Source: Heliocidaris tuberculata
Lineage: Eukaryota > Echinodermata > Echinoidea > Camarodonta > Echinometridae
Direction of reading: 5' to 3'
Assembly: GCA_025618425.1 (NCBI GenBank)
Contig: CM046852.1
Location: forward strand, 2,839,880-2,903,879
DNA: 64,000 nt
Positions within the stretch are counted from its first letter, which is position 1. Each line of letters opens with the position of its first letter. The translations under genes were made by a program, and so were the position numbers. Below the pieces are notes generated by a model that worked only from the letters and a program-made list of their open reading frames with translations, was not told the DNA's origin and did not search any database. Shown piece after piece: positions 24,746-36,704 of the stretch.

Positions 24746-25571
24746 TAATGGATGTGTCGCTGGCCTAAAATGACCAAAAAGATGGAGAAGTTTCCTTCAA
24801 CCTCCTTCAAGAAATATAAATTTTTACTACAGTGTCGTAGAGAACTTTTAAGTAATAACACTTGAGCAGGTTTTTATCTATAATATAGCTTTAATATGAG
24901 ATACAGATACTCATGGTATTGTTTATTTTGAGTGTGATAAAATGAGATAGCACATGATTGATGTGCCCTAAAAACCTCTAATATTGAAAGATTGATTTAA
25001 CTACCAAAAGTTTACCTGTGATTGAACTTTGAGGATTACTGTAAGATTTTGCAAATTATTCTGTGAATGAATTGAATTGTAAACTCGGTAGAGAATCTCT
25101 CATTGGAAAGCAGTGATGAGAAATCAGGGCAGTGCCTTGTATATTGTTGTGTGTGAATATTACATTGCAGAGCTGGTAAATTTACTTGAACTGCTGAATA
25201 AGTAGAATGATTTGAAACTTTGAATGATTAAGAATCAGTTGTACAACTTTGGCTGGAGTCTGTAGAACATGAGTGTTATATTGTATTGTGTCCAATGGGT
25301 TAAAAATATGGCACAATAAATGTGTTTTGTTTTTAAAGATACATCATGCGTTGATTTTGCATTATCTTATTTGAAATTTTTGTGTAGTAGTGTGAGTTTA
25401 GCACTTTGCATTCAGTGGGAAAGGAACTACATGTAGTGTGATCATTTCTTAACAGCTGCTTGATAGATTCACATTTTAATCTTACATACTTCCATTTATG
25501 ATTTTTTTTTCTTTTGTCCATTGGTAATACAAAGTGCAGCAAATAACTATTGTTATTTATTATTTTGACAG
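24746..25571. other. Presumed intron upstream of CPT1 exon with ATG
   Basis: AT-rich with no coding signal. It ends with an acceptor (TATTATTTTGACAG, AG at 25570-25571), so it is read as the end of the intron before the first coding exon. Confidence 0.5.
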
Positions 25572-25753
25572 ATTTCATCCCCAAGTTAGTGAACGGATAT
25601 CACAGCCCCATCATGGCTGAAGCACACGCGGCCGTCGCGTTCCAGTTCACTGTTACACCAGAGGGCATCGATCTCAATGTCAACCATGAAGTCCTCAAAG
25701 CTATCTTTGACAGTGGGAAACGATCATGGGCAGACAAGTTCAGAAGATTCCAG
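25572..25753 (+). CDS. CPT1: CPT1 coding exon 1 (5' UTR part plus residues 1-47)
   Basis: Acceptor AG at 25570-25571 and donor GTATGG after 25753. ATG at 25613 was chosen because it gives [20 protein letters not shown], colinear with vertebrate CPT1A residue 1. Bases 25572-25612 are untranslated, so an upstream non-coding exon must exist. The segment carries the cytosolic N-terminal regulatory peptide. Ends in phase 0. Confidence 0.95.
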
Positions 25754-28700
25754 GTATGGTGGAAAACTGGCTATGATAATTAAAAAAGAATGTACTGGTT
25801 ATGGAATTATATTGCAGCTTACATAAATGTACTTTAATCCTCAAATTTGCATTAAAATATGTATAGAACTGATTTACCGGTATATTACATACTGATGGGG
25901 CTACCCTAGGTACATGTAAATGAAATCATATGATTATAATTTACCATTTCGTATGTTTTTTTATTGGCGTGATTAAATGATCATATATACATACAGCTTG
26001 TTAAATATACCAATTTATATAGAGTTACATCAAGAATGTCTTGCAAGATGATGTGCATTTGGTACATGTTATTTGATAATACAATCTTTGTCATCTTTTC
26101 CCTTTCTTCTTTATTTTACTATACCTTCTATCTATCTTTCTCTCTTCTTTTGTCTCTCCTCTGTCATTCCTTTATCATCCTTTCTGTTCCTCCTTCTCCT
26201 TTTCTCTTTTCTCACTCTGTGTTCTATCTTGCCTTCCTTGTCTTGCTCTCTCCATTCTCTTTTGCTTCCCTTCTCATTTCATTACTCCTTTCATCTTCCT
26301 CCTCCATTCTCCTTATTACTCTTCCACCCTCCATATTCTTTTTTCTCTCTTCTCACTCTCTTCCCCCATTCTATATTTCATCTTCCCTTTTCTCTCCCTC
26401 CCTTTTCATCCCCCTTCCTCATTCCACTCCCTATCTGTATAGAACCACATGGTGACGACCACGTACCCTGCTAGTCCTGCTAGTTGGTTAGCTGTCTTGG
26501 TAGCTGTCGTAGCCTCTACCTTGGCTAGAATGGATCCTTCCCTCGGTATGATTGATGTTGTCAAAGATCACTTCTTACCAGTGTGAGTATGCTAATCATT
26601 ATTTTTATTCTCTTGGATATCAGTTTAGATTTTTTGCACAAATTGGAATATTCATGAAGAAGGTTCTTACCCTGTGTCTTTTCTTTTTTTCCAGAGCTCT
26701 TGTTGTGCTATCCAAGGCCCTGTTTCATAAAACATATTATGAATAACAGCTTCCACCATTACAAATTTGTTGATATCTAATTAAATGCAAAGGTTTCAGT
26801 ATGTTAAGATCATTGCAAGTTGTATTTTTTGTACAAAGACCTAATCTATCTCTCTCTCTCTCTCGTTCTCTTTCTCTCTCTGTCATTCTTAATATTTTAA
26901 GAGCTGAATCACTTTATGCTTTTTTGCAATCATTTCTTTTTTCTACTGGTACCCTTATGTCTTTAATCAATTGCATTGATAAAATGAATAATGACTTTAT
27001 TGAAGATGCATTGGACTATTATTATGTCAATGTCAAACTAAATGTAGTTATTTTAATTCCTTAGTTTTGTAATAGTTCCATGATTGGTTAAAGACAACAA
27101 GTAAAGTACAAGTTCTTAATCCCTAATCTTATATTGCAATGTGATGAAATTTAGTGAATAATTATAATTTTCTACATTACATCCCACACAGGAGCTTTTT
27201 TGGCGTCATGGCAACCCGATATCTCTCTGTCCTCATCTTTGTAACTCTTCTCTGGCTGTTCATCATCTATATGCTACGTTACACCCTCAAGCTACTCCTC
27301 TCTTATAGAGGTTTCATGTATGAGACCCATGGCAAGATGTCTTGGCAAACCAAGCTATGGCTGGTAGGTCTTATCTTGTATTGAAACGATTAACTGAACG
27401 TAAACCAACTATCAATGTAAACACATCCCACACTCAAGCTGTTCCTAACCTATGGAGGTTTTATGAACAAGCTTTCAAACCAAGCTATGGCTGGTAGGTC
27501 TTATCTTGTATTGAAACAATTAACTGAACATAAACCAACTATCAATGTAAACACATCACACACTCAAGCTGTTCCTAACCTATGGAGGTTTTATGAACAA
27601 GCTTTCAAACTAAGCTATGGCTGGTAGGTCTTATCTTGTATTGAAACAATTAACTGAACATAAACCAACTATCAATGTAAACACATCACACACTCAAGCT
27701 GTTCCTAACCTATGGAGGTTTTATGAACAAGCTTTCAAACCAAGCTATGGCTGGTAGGTCTTATCTTGTATTGAAACGATTAACTGAACGTAAACCAACT
27801 ATCAATGTAAACACATCCCACACTCAAGCTGTTCCTAACCTATGGAGGTTTTATGAACAAGCTTTCAAACCAAGCTATGGCTGGTAGGTCTTATCTTGTA
27901 TTGAAACAATTAACTGAACATAAACCAACTATCAATGTAAACACATCACACACTCAAGCTGTTCCTAACCTATGGAGGTTTTATGAACAAGCTTTCAAAC
28001 TAAGCTATGGCTGGTAGGTCTACTCTTGTATTTTAATGATTAACTTAACAACTTGGCAAAATATTGTAGCAAAGGCTTGTGAGTCACTCAGGCTTACTCC
28101 AGGGTTCTTTTAAAATGTTGAACCGCTGAAAAGTTTGTCAACCAGAAGATATATTTAGGGGCTAACTAGAAGCCTACATGGGCTTTCATTTGTTCCGGTG
28201 GTGAAATAACCCTGAACTGGCATATATTTAGCATTGACTCACTCACCACATAAGCTACATGTAGTCTAGGAGTTTTCCATGCAATTTTTGTAATTTTTAA
28301 TAAACAGAGTTGCTATAAAAATGATGCGATATTTGAGGCCTATTTTGATAATTTCCAGAATCGTGATTGACCTTGACTTTGTTTCATTTCCTCCCATGCA
28401 GCTAAGTCTCAGGGTGTTCTGTGCCAGGCATCCCAAGTTATACAGCTACCAAGCATCTCTTCCAAACCTGCCTCTACCAAAGCTGAAAGATACAATGGAA
28501 AGGGTAAGATGATGCATTTCAACAATGGTTGACTCTCAAAACCCAGGTTTAGAAAATGGATGATTAAGCTTAATCACAGTATTTAGTCCCAAGCATCCTC
28601 TGTTAATTTACACATTAATCAGTATCATTGCCCCACCATCCATATGCCAAAGCCTAACAAATTGAAAGACTAAGACAAGACATTTTAGATAAATTTGTTC

Positions 28701-30114
28701 TCTATCTGAACCCAGGTGTACAAAATTGCACATTCTAGATTCATGTTAGGTTGAGTGTGCCAGGTTAAAGTGATACAGCTACTTACATACATGTAGCTCC
28801 CCATGCATCATCCGAGTTGGAAGAAATATGATTAAGGAAAACAGGTGGTTCTATCAGTTGTTCCCTGTGTAAGCCTGTGTGTGTGTATCTGGTAGGAAGG
28901 AATTCCTTGAAAGTTGTAAGAACTGAAGAGCCTAGCTATAGCTTGGGTATTATTGCAATATTATTGGAGTATCATTGGATATTATTGGGTATTATTGTGA
29001 TCATTATTATCTTTAAACTGTATCATGTTTGTTCTCTTTTCATTCCAAACTTGACATGCAGTATCCTATATGAAAAGCAATGGATAGAAATAGTGCCCTT
29101 CTGCATATGAAAGATTGTGAAAACATTCATATTCCTTGTCCCTATCCCAGAAGCTTTGCTTGATTTTCCGATAATGACTATAACATTGAATACTGTTTGT
29201 TAACAGTACCTGAGATCTGTTAAAGGATTCCTGAGTGCTGAAGACTACGCTGAAATGGAACGTCTTGCAGAGGAGTTTGAGTCATCTATCGGTGATCGTC
29301 TTCAGCGATACCTACAGCTCAAATGGCTCTGGTCTACTAACTATGTCAGCGATTGGTGGGAAGAATATGTATATCTCAGAGGGCGCTCTCCAATCATGGT
29401 CAATAGCAACTACTATGGAATGGTATGTGGAATTTATAGTGACTACTGTGGAATGGTATATTTACATTATTTATTTATGATCAATAGCAACTACTATCGA
29501 ATGGTATGTTTACATCATTTATTCATGGTAAAGAGCAACTACTATGGAATGGCATGTGGAATTTATTTTCTTTGAGGGGTATGATAGTATTATTAAGTCA
29601 GAATATATGCATATTGCTGCTGCCTTAATTATATCATTGTCAGTAGCAACTAGAATGAAAAAATATTTAGATTTTATTATAAATCTACATGTATTAATGA
29701 TTCCTTTAAGAGGATTAATCCTCTCACTGTACCATGGGTGGATCCAGGATTTTATGAAGGAGGGAGCCCCCTGTATCTACCCCTGCACTGTACTTGTGTC
29801 CCCTACTAACTCACAAATACAATCTTCTTTGTGCACAACAATATATTATTAATGGGACCAAGATAAATAATCATTGCTTTCAAAATCTTCCAATCCTTAT
29901 ACAGGATGGTATTGCTATCAAACCTACTTACTTCCAAGCTGCCCGAGCTGCTAATGTCACAGTGGCTCTTCTCAAGTTCCGTCAAGAGATTGATCATGAG
30001 GTAGTAAAGCCCATCATGGTTCAAAAAGCTGTTCCTCTGTGCTCTCAGCAGTATGAAAGAGCTTTCAACACAACCAGAATCCCTGGACTAGAGACAGATA
30101 AGTAAGATGATTGA

Positions 30115-30181
<67 letters not shown>

Positions 30182-33100
30182 CGATTGATTGATCAATTGA
30201 ATGATTTATGTATGTATTGATTTATTGAATGACTGATGGATAGATAGATTGATTGAATGATTAACTGATTGATTGATAGATTGACCAATTGATAGATTGA
30301 TAGATAATAGATTGATTGATTGATAGATCAATTGATTGAATGATTGATTGATTTATTGAATGATTGATGGATAGATAGATTGAATGATTGATTGATAGAG
30401 GGATGGATGTAGTGAGGAGAAAGACGAGTAAAGCCGATTTAGAAGCTGTCCCACTCTGCTGTGAGCAATGTGAAAGAGATATCAATACGGCCAGATTGTT
30501 TTTAGAATTGAAGAATTCGGACAGGAAATTTACAAATTACCAAATTATTTCTGATTCCTATATCTAATGTATGCTTTTGTCTTGATACCTTATAGACTGA
30601 TCCACCACAAATCAAGCAATCACATTGTCGTCATGTCTAAAGGGCGCTATTACAAGCTTATCATCCAGTCAAATGGGAGTCTCATCAAGCCTTGTGAGTT
30701 GGAGAAGTAAGTATTCCCACCATTACTGAACAAGGTATTTTATTCTGTTACCTTGCTACATGCATAATGCTTATTCTATTTTGATCAGTACCCTTCAATA
30801 TAATATATTCTCCATTACATTATAGATATACATGCACATAAAGCTACTTGTTACAGACCGGATTCTTTTGTAGTATGTCACAGAATTTCTGTGTAACAAT
30901 GGGATTCGACATCTGTGTAGATGACATTTGCTGTGGGCAAATTTCGTCAAATATTAGGTTATGGTTAGGGTTGTTATAGAGTTTAGATTAGGTATAGGGT
31001 TTGGGTTATAATAGAGTTTAGATTAGTTTAGGGTTAGGATTGTAGTAGAGTTTAGATTAGGTTTAGGGTTAAGATTAGGTATAGTGTTGTTTCCAGGGTT
31101 GAAGATAAGAATGAGATTTATGTTAAAAGTTGCCAATAGAGCCATTGTCACCAGTGGATGTGCCATACAATCACCAATGCATAGTTGTTTTCTTCCCCAA
31201 TTAATGAATATTGATGAATTATTTTTTGATTTTATATCTTATTTAGGCAATACCAGCAGATTTTAGATGACCCAGAGGAACACCATGGAGAGAAACGTCT
31301 GGCTGTACTCACTGCAGGAGATAGGTACTGTTTATCTTTAATTGATTATTTTTATTCTTAGGCAGAGTTGCTAACTGTTCCATTCCTGCCATATTTATTA
31401 TGTTTTTTTCATTGTGATATATTTGGACTCCAAGATAATCTGTAGTTCTTTTTATGAACTGTATTTTAAAGAAAATTAAAGGTCATTTTAAATTGTGTAT
31501 CATGTATTAGATAGATTGTGTGGGTTTTACAAATTTGTTTGGTTTGTTTGTCGAACATCTAGCTTGAGAACTCAAAGAATTTTCTATTCAATAAAAGTCA
31601 CTCATTTAATTGTATTCTTCTTATGGCAAGCAGAGGCATTGCAGAGAACTTTCTTACATGTAAACAGACACTCAAAGAATTTTCTATTCAATAAAAGTCA
31701 CTCATTTAATTGTATTCTTATGGCAAGCAGAGGCGTTGCAGAGAACTTTCTTACATGTAAACAGACATTCTAAGATGCATCATGAGCACTTTTTCTGAGC
31801 TTCTGTGTCTGATTCAAATGTCTGAAAGGTCATAGAAATGTCAGTAAATATTTTCATGACTTTCCGAAGGTGATATTCATATTATCTCTATTTATGATAA
31901 AACTAATTTGTTACATTTGATAAAGAGAGATGCTAATGATGGTATCAAAGGTCGATACTTGGATACTTTTATGGTGTTGCCAGATCAAATACAATTAAAG
32001 AGTTGGGTCAAAGAAAGGGTATCTGGACCGACTTTGAAATGTTTTTTGCACACAAAAGTTTCTGGCTGTACTATGTAAGAAATATTTTGTTATCATTCAT
32101 GTTAATGGCCAATTTATTACCCCTTTTATACTAGAATCCCATGGGCCGCAGCTCATCATTACTGCTATACAACCTATTACCCCTTTCATACTAGAATCCC
32201 ATGGGCCGCAGCTCATCATTACTGCTATACAACTTATTACCCATTTCATACTAGAATCCCATGGGCTGCAGCTCATCATAAAACAGTTGTTATCATTACT
32301 GCTATACAACCTATTACCCTTTAAACTAGAATCCCATGGGCCGCAGCTTGTCGTAAAAAAATTATCATTACTGCTACAAAAATGTATACAACCTGTTACC
32401 CCTTTAATACTTCAATCCCATGAGCCACAGCTTGTCATAAAACAATAGTTTTTATTACTGCTATACAACCTATTACCCCTTTCATACTAGAATCCCAAGG
32501 GCCGCAGCTCGTCAAAAACATTTGTTATCATTACTGCTACAAAAATGTATACAACCTAATACCCCTTTCATACTAGAGTCCCATGAGCGGCATCTCTCAA
32601 AAAACAGTTTTTATCATTACTGCTATACAACCTATTACCCCTTTCATACTAGAATCCCATGGGCTGCAGCTCGTCAACGGTTCTTCACATCAGGTGTGAA
32701 CAAGACCTCTTTGGCTGCCATAGAAACGGCTGCCTTTGTGGTTGTCCTGGATGAGGAGGAACATGAATATGATGTTGTAAGTCACGCACCTTATCATTTC
32801 TTTGTGTTCCTTGTTCTATTTGTGTTGCCATATCACCCTTCCTTCCTGCTCATGTTGAGAAGAGATTTTGAAGTGCATCAAAATAAGTCACAATGGAATT
32901 GAAACCATGCGCCAGATTCATACACTTTTCCTTGACTGCAAGAAATTGTGGAAAACTATCTTTTACAATTTTCAAAAAGCAAAGCATCTTGGCACATTCT
33001 ATTGAAAATTGCTTGCACATAATCAGATTTCTAGATATTGTTGAAAAATATTTAACTTGCACAAGATTTCATTTTAGCAACATCTACACGTGTATCATTC

Positions 33101-36100
33101 AGTTTATGATATTATACTTCCTTTATCTACTGATCATGTCAACATATCACTTTCAAGCATGAGAGACTTGATGAAATTTCTATGTGAACTTCTGAACCTT
33201 TGTTATATAAAGGGTTTCCACTGACATCAATGTTTGTTTATATATGTGTGAATGTTGTGCTAGAATGGGTGAAGGGACATAGCTCATATGCTTTGCTTTA
33301 TCATAATTTATCATAAGAAAGTTTTAGTCTTACTTTTCTACTATGATAGTGATGACTGCTTTAAAGTATCCTTCATAATTCCATAGTATTAAAGGCCAAG
33401 TCCACACTAATGTCAAGTTGATCTGAATAAATAGAGTAAAATTAAGCAAGCATAACAGTGAAAATTTTATTGAAATCAGACGTAAAATAAGAAAATTACG
33501 GCATTTTGAAGTTAGGCATTATTTCTTGAAACAGTGATATGGGCGGTATGCAAATGAGTGAACCGATGATGTCACACACTCACTTTTCATTATGTATTTT
33601 ATTGTATGAAATATATATTTCAATTTTTGCTTTAATAATGTAAAACATGGTTTGACTCCTAATGGAACATGTAAAATCATCATTAATGTAACTTATTTTG
33701 ATACAAGGAAGAAATTTTTTATTATCACATTCATAAAAATTGAAATATTTGAAATTTCATATAATAAAATACATAAGGAAAAGTGAGTGTGTGATGTCAT
33801 CGGTTCACTCATTTGCATATCGCCCATGTTCTGCATATCACTGTTTCATGAAATAATGCAAAACTTCAAAATGCCATAACTTTCTTATTTGACATCCGAT
33901 TTCAATCAATTTTCACTGTTATGCTTGTTTAATTTTACTGTATTTATTCAAATCAACTTGATATTAGTGTGGATTTGACCTTTAATAATGCTACTACTTA
34001 AACTTGAATCTAATCCTCTTGCTCTTCTTTGTAGAAGAATGATAACATGATAATGATGTTTTTATACAAAACCTGTAGGAAACAAATCTATTCTTTCATT
34101 AGAAACTATTAAAGACAATTAAAATTCATGAAATCTTCTGTACTGAGCATATGGGAGAGGAGCTCATAAGATATGTCACGGAGTTGCCAATTTGCCAAAG
34201 GTGGTAATAGATTTGTACCATGGTTTATGCAGATTTTGTGGTATAAGTGCGCTTGATTTCGCGCGTACACTTAAAAAAATCCAATAATGAACGCGCGTGA
34301 TTAGCAAAGTGCGCAAATTTTACACTAGTTGCCATGGTTTATGTAAATTAATTGAAATAAGCTGTGCGTAAATTTACATAAACCATGGTCTAAACCATGG
34401 CACCAAGTGTAAATTTGCGCACTTTGCTAATCACGCGCGTTCATTATTGGATCTTTCTAAGTGTGTGCGAAATCAAGCGCACTTATACCACAAAATCTGC
34501 ATAAACCATGGTACAAATCTATTACCACCTTTGTGAATTCAGGCCATCGGGTTTTTATGATTCTGAAATGGGCTAACATATCTATGGTAAATTTATTCTT
34601 TTAACAGAAATATTTATTTCCAATGCTAATAAACTATATATCACATTATGTATACTTTACTTCATCTTAATGAATTTTATAATCTCTGTAAAGTATAGTA
34701 CAATTAATTTGTTTTTCTAATGAGACATTTGTTTGATTTATACAGTATATCTATCATGTTTTTGCTTTCTAGAGCACTCATCTCACTAATTATATCTTTC
34801 TCTATTGGAGGTTGTGTCATTGGTTTCAGTTACATTTAAAACGGCCCTTCAGAGGAGCATGATTAAAAAAAAAAAAAAGAATCAGCGTGTGGGGTATTTT
34901 GACTTTCACTACTTCAAAAGAAAATAAGGAGTATTTTGTCAAAATTTTGTTAACTTCTTGAATGATTACTGGAGAGTCCTTCACCTTTTCAAATCTACAG
35001 TATTAAGACCAAACAAGGAAAAAAGAACTTTTTTAAAATTCAGTTCATTCTGAAAGACTTCTTGAGGGAAGCAAAGATTGACTTCCTGTAGCTTCATCTA
35101 TGAAAAAGTGCTAAATAGAATCAAATTTATTTTTATTCAAAGTTTTCTTTTTTACTTTTTAGACAAATATTGATATCACAGAAGTTAACAATTTCTGAGT
35201 GTTTAGGATGATTGAACTTGTTTTCTGTGTAAATCAATGACACTTCCTTGGAGTTTTCACACATGCTTCCCTCATACTCTATCTATCCATGCATTGTTGC
35301 TATAGGAACCACTTCAAGAGTTTCTTAAGAACCAAACGATTCCAGCATGGTTCAAAGGAGATCCATTCGCTCAGAAGGTAATATCATCATTCAAATCATC
35401 TTTATTTCATTAAATGATGTGATAGTAAATACCCATCTCCTCTGTCAATGGAACAAAATCATTGTTTTTGTTCTGATGGCCGGAGGCAGGGTGACAAAAT
35501 ATACATTTTTATGCCTCTGACCACTGAAGGTGCTGGAGGCATTATGTTTTGGGGTGGTCCATCCGTCCATCCGTCCCACTTTTTCGTCAATTCGATATCT
35601 CAAGATATTTCAAGAACAGTTTGAGGTATGAACTTCAAACTTGGCGCTGGTATGTATCATAGAAAGACGATCTTATTAGATTTTGAGGTATGGAGGTCAA
35701 AGGTCAAAGGCCATAGAGGTCATTTTTGAAATTTCAGGTTTTAGCCAAGGTAACCAGTTATTTCAGAACCATTTGAGGTGTGAATGTCAAACTTTGTGCT
35801 AGTATGTATTACCATAGTGACATAAAATGGAATATATTTTGTGATAAGTAGGTCAAAGGTCGAAGGTCATAGAAGTCATATACCATGAATTTAAAGTTTT
35901 AGCATTGTTAACCTGATATCTCAAGATTCATTTAAGGTGTGTACTTTAAACTTCATGCTAGTATGCATCGCCATAATGAGACAAACTGATTAAATCTTTG
36001 TTTACATAGGTCAAAGTTCACAGGTCATAGAGGTCAGTATGCATGAAATAAATGTGTTTTTAAAAAGTTTTGTCATCACCATATTTCAACTATTACAGCT

Positions 36101-36665
36101 GTGAACTTCAATCTTGGTACTAGTATGCAACATCATACATGTAGTCAGATGAAGTAATTAGATTTTAAGTTTAGTAGGTCAAAGGTTATAGAGATCAATA
36201 TGCATGAAATTAAAGATTTGTTAGTTTTATATCTCAACTGTTTTGTTTCCACGACTAGGAGATAAGTGATCAGACTATTGAGTTGTTAGGTCAAAGGTCA
36301 AAGGTTAAAAAAAAAAGTCAGTTAACATGTAATTGTAGGTTTTTAAAATTCTGGTTATCACAATATTACAAGAACAGTTTGATTCATGAACTTCAGGTGA
36401 GGAAATGCAGTCACATTCATCTTGTTTTGTAATGACATGATAATTTACGATGTTGCTTTATGTGATATAATGTTTAATCTAACACCCTTGAATATTGTTT
36501 GATCAGTTGACTAGACTGTAAAACTTAATCGCTCTCATTTATCCCACAAAGAAAATGCGTACATGCATTAAATTTACATTTCTTAATGCTAGAAAAACTA
36601 CTGAATGTTACCCTGTAAGCATCCCACCCAGAACTTCTTGAATGATAGCATGTTTGTTAAAAAAC

Positions 36666-36704
<39 letters not shown>

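Larger units (their letters stand above)
35510..36400. repeat. Degenerate tandem repeat with CCGTCC head and AGGTCA-rich units (intron 10)
   Basis: A short ATCCGTCCATCCGTCC head is followed by about six diverged units of roughly 110-150 bp. They contain TTTGAGGTATGAACTTCAAA, CTAGTATG and AGGTCAAAGGTC phrases. Head and body layout resembles the 1.68-kb element, but the sequence is different. Confidence 0.75.

Noticed and set aside
26036..26474. Ser/Leu/Phe-rich open frames before CPT1 exon 2
   Set aside because: This is the CT-rich intron end (pyrimidine tract) read as protein.
31084..31266. 60-codon frame in intron 7
   Set aside because: Non-descript, ends at exon 8 edge in a different frame from CPT1.
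32522..32902. 126-codon frame starting upstream of exon 9
   Set aside because: Only its middle part is CPT1 exon 9; the start lies in the acceptor minisatellite and the end in intron 9.
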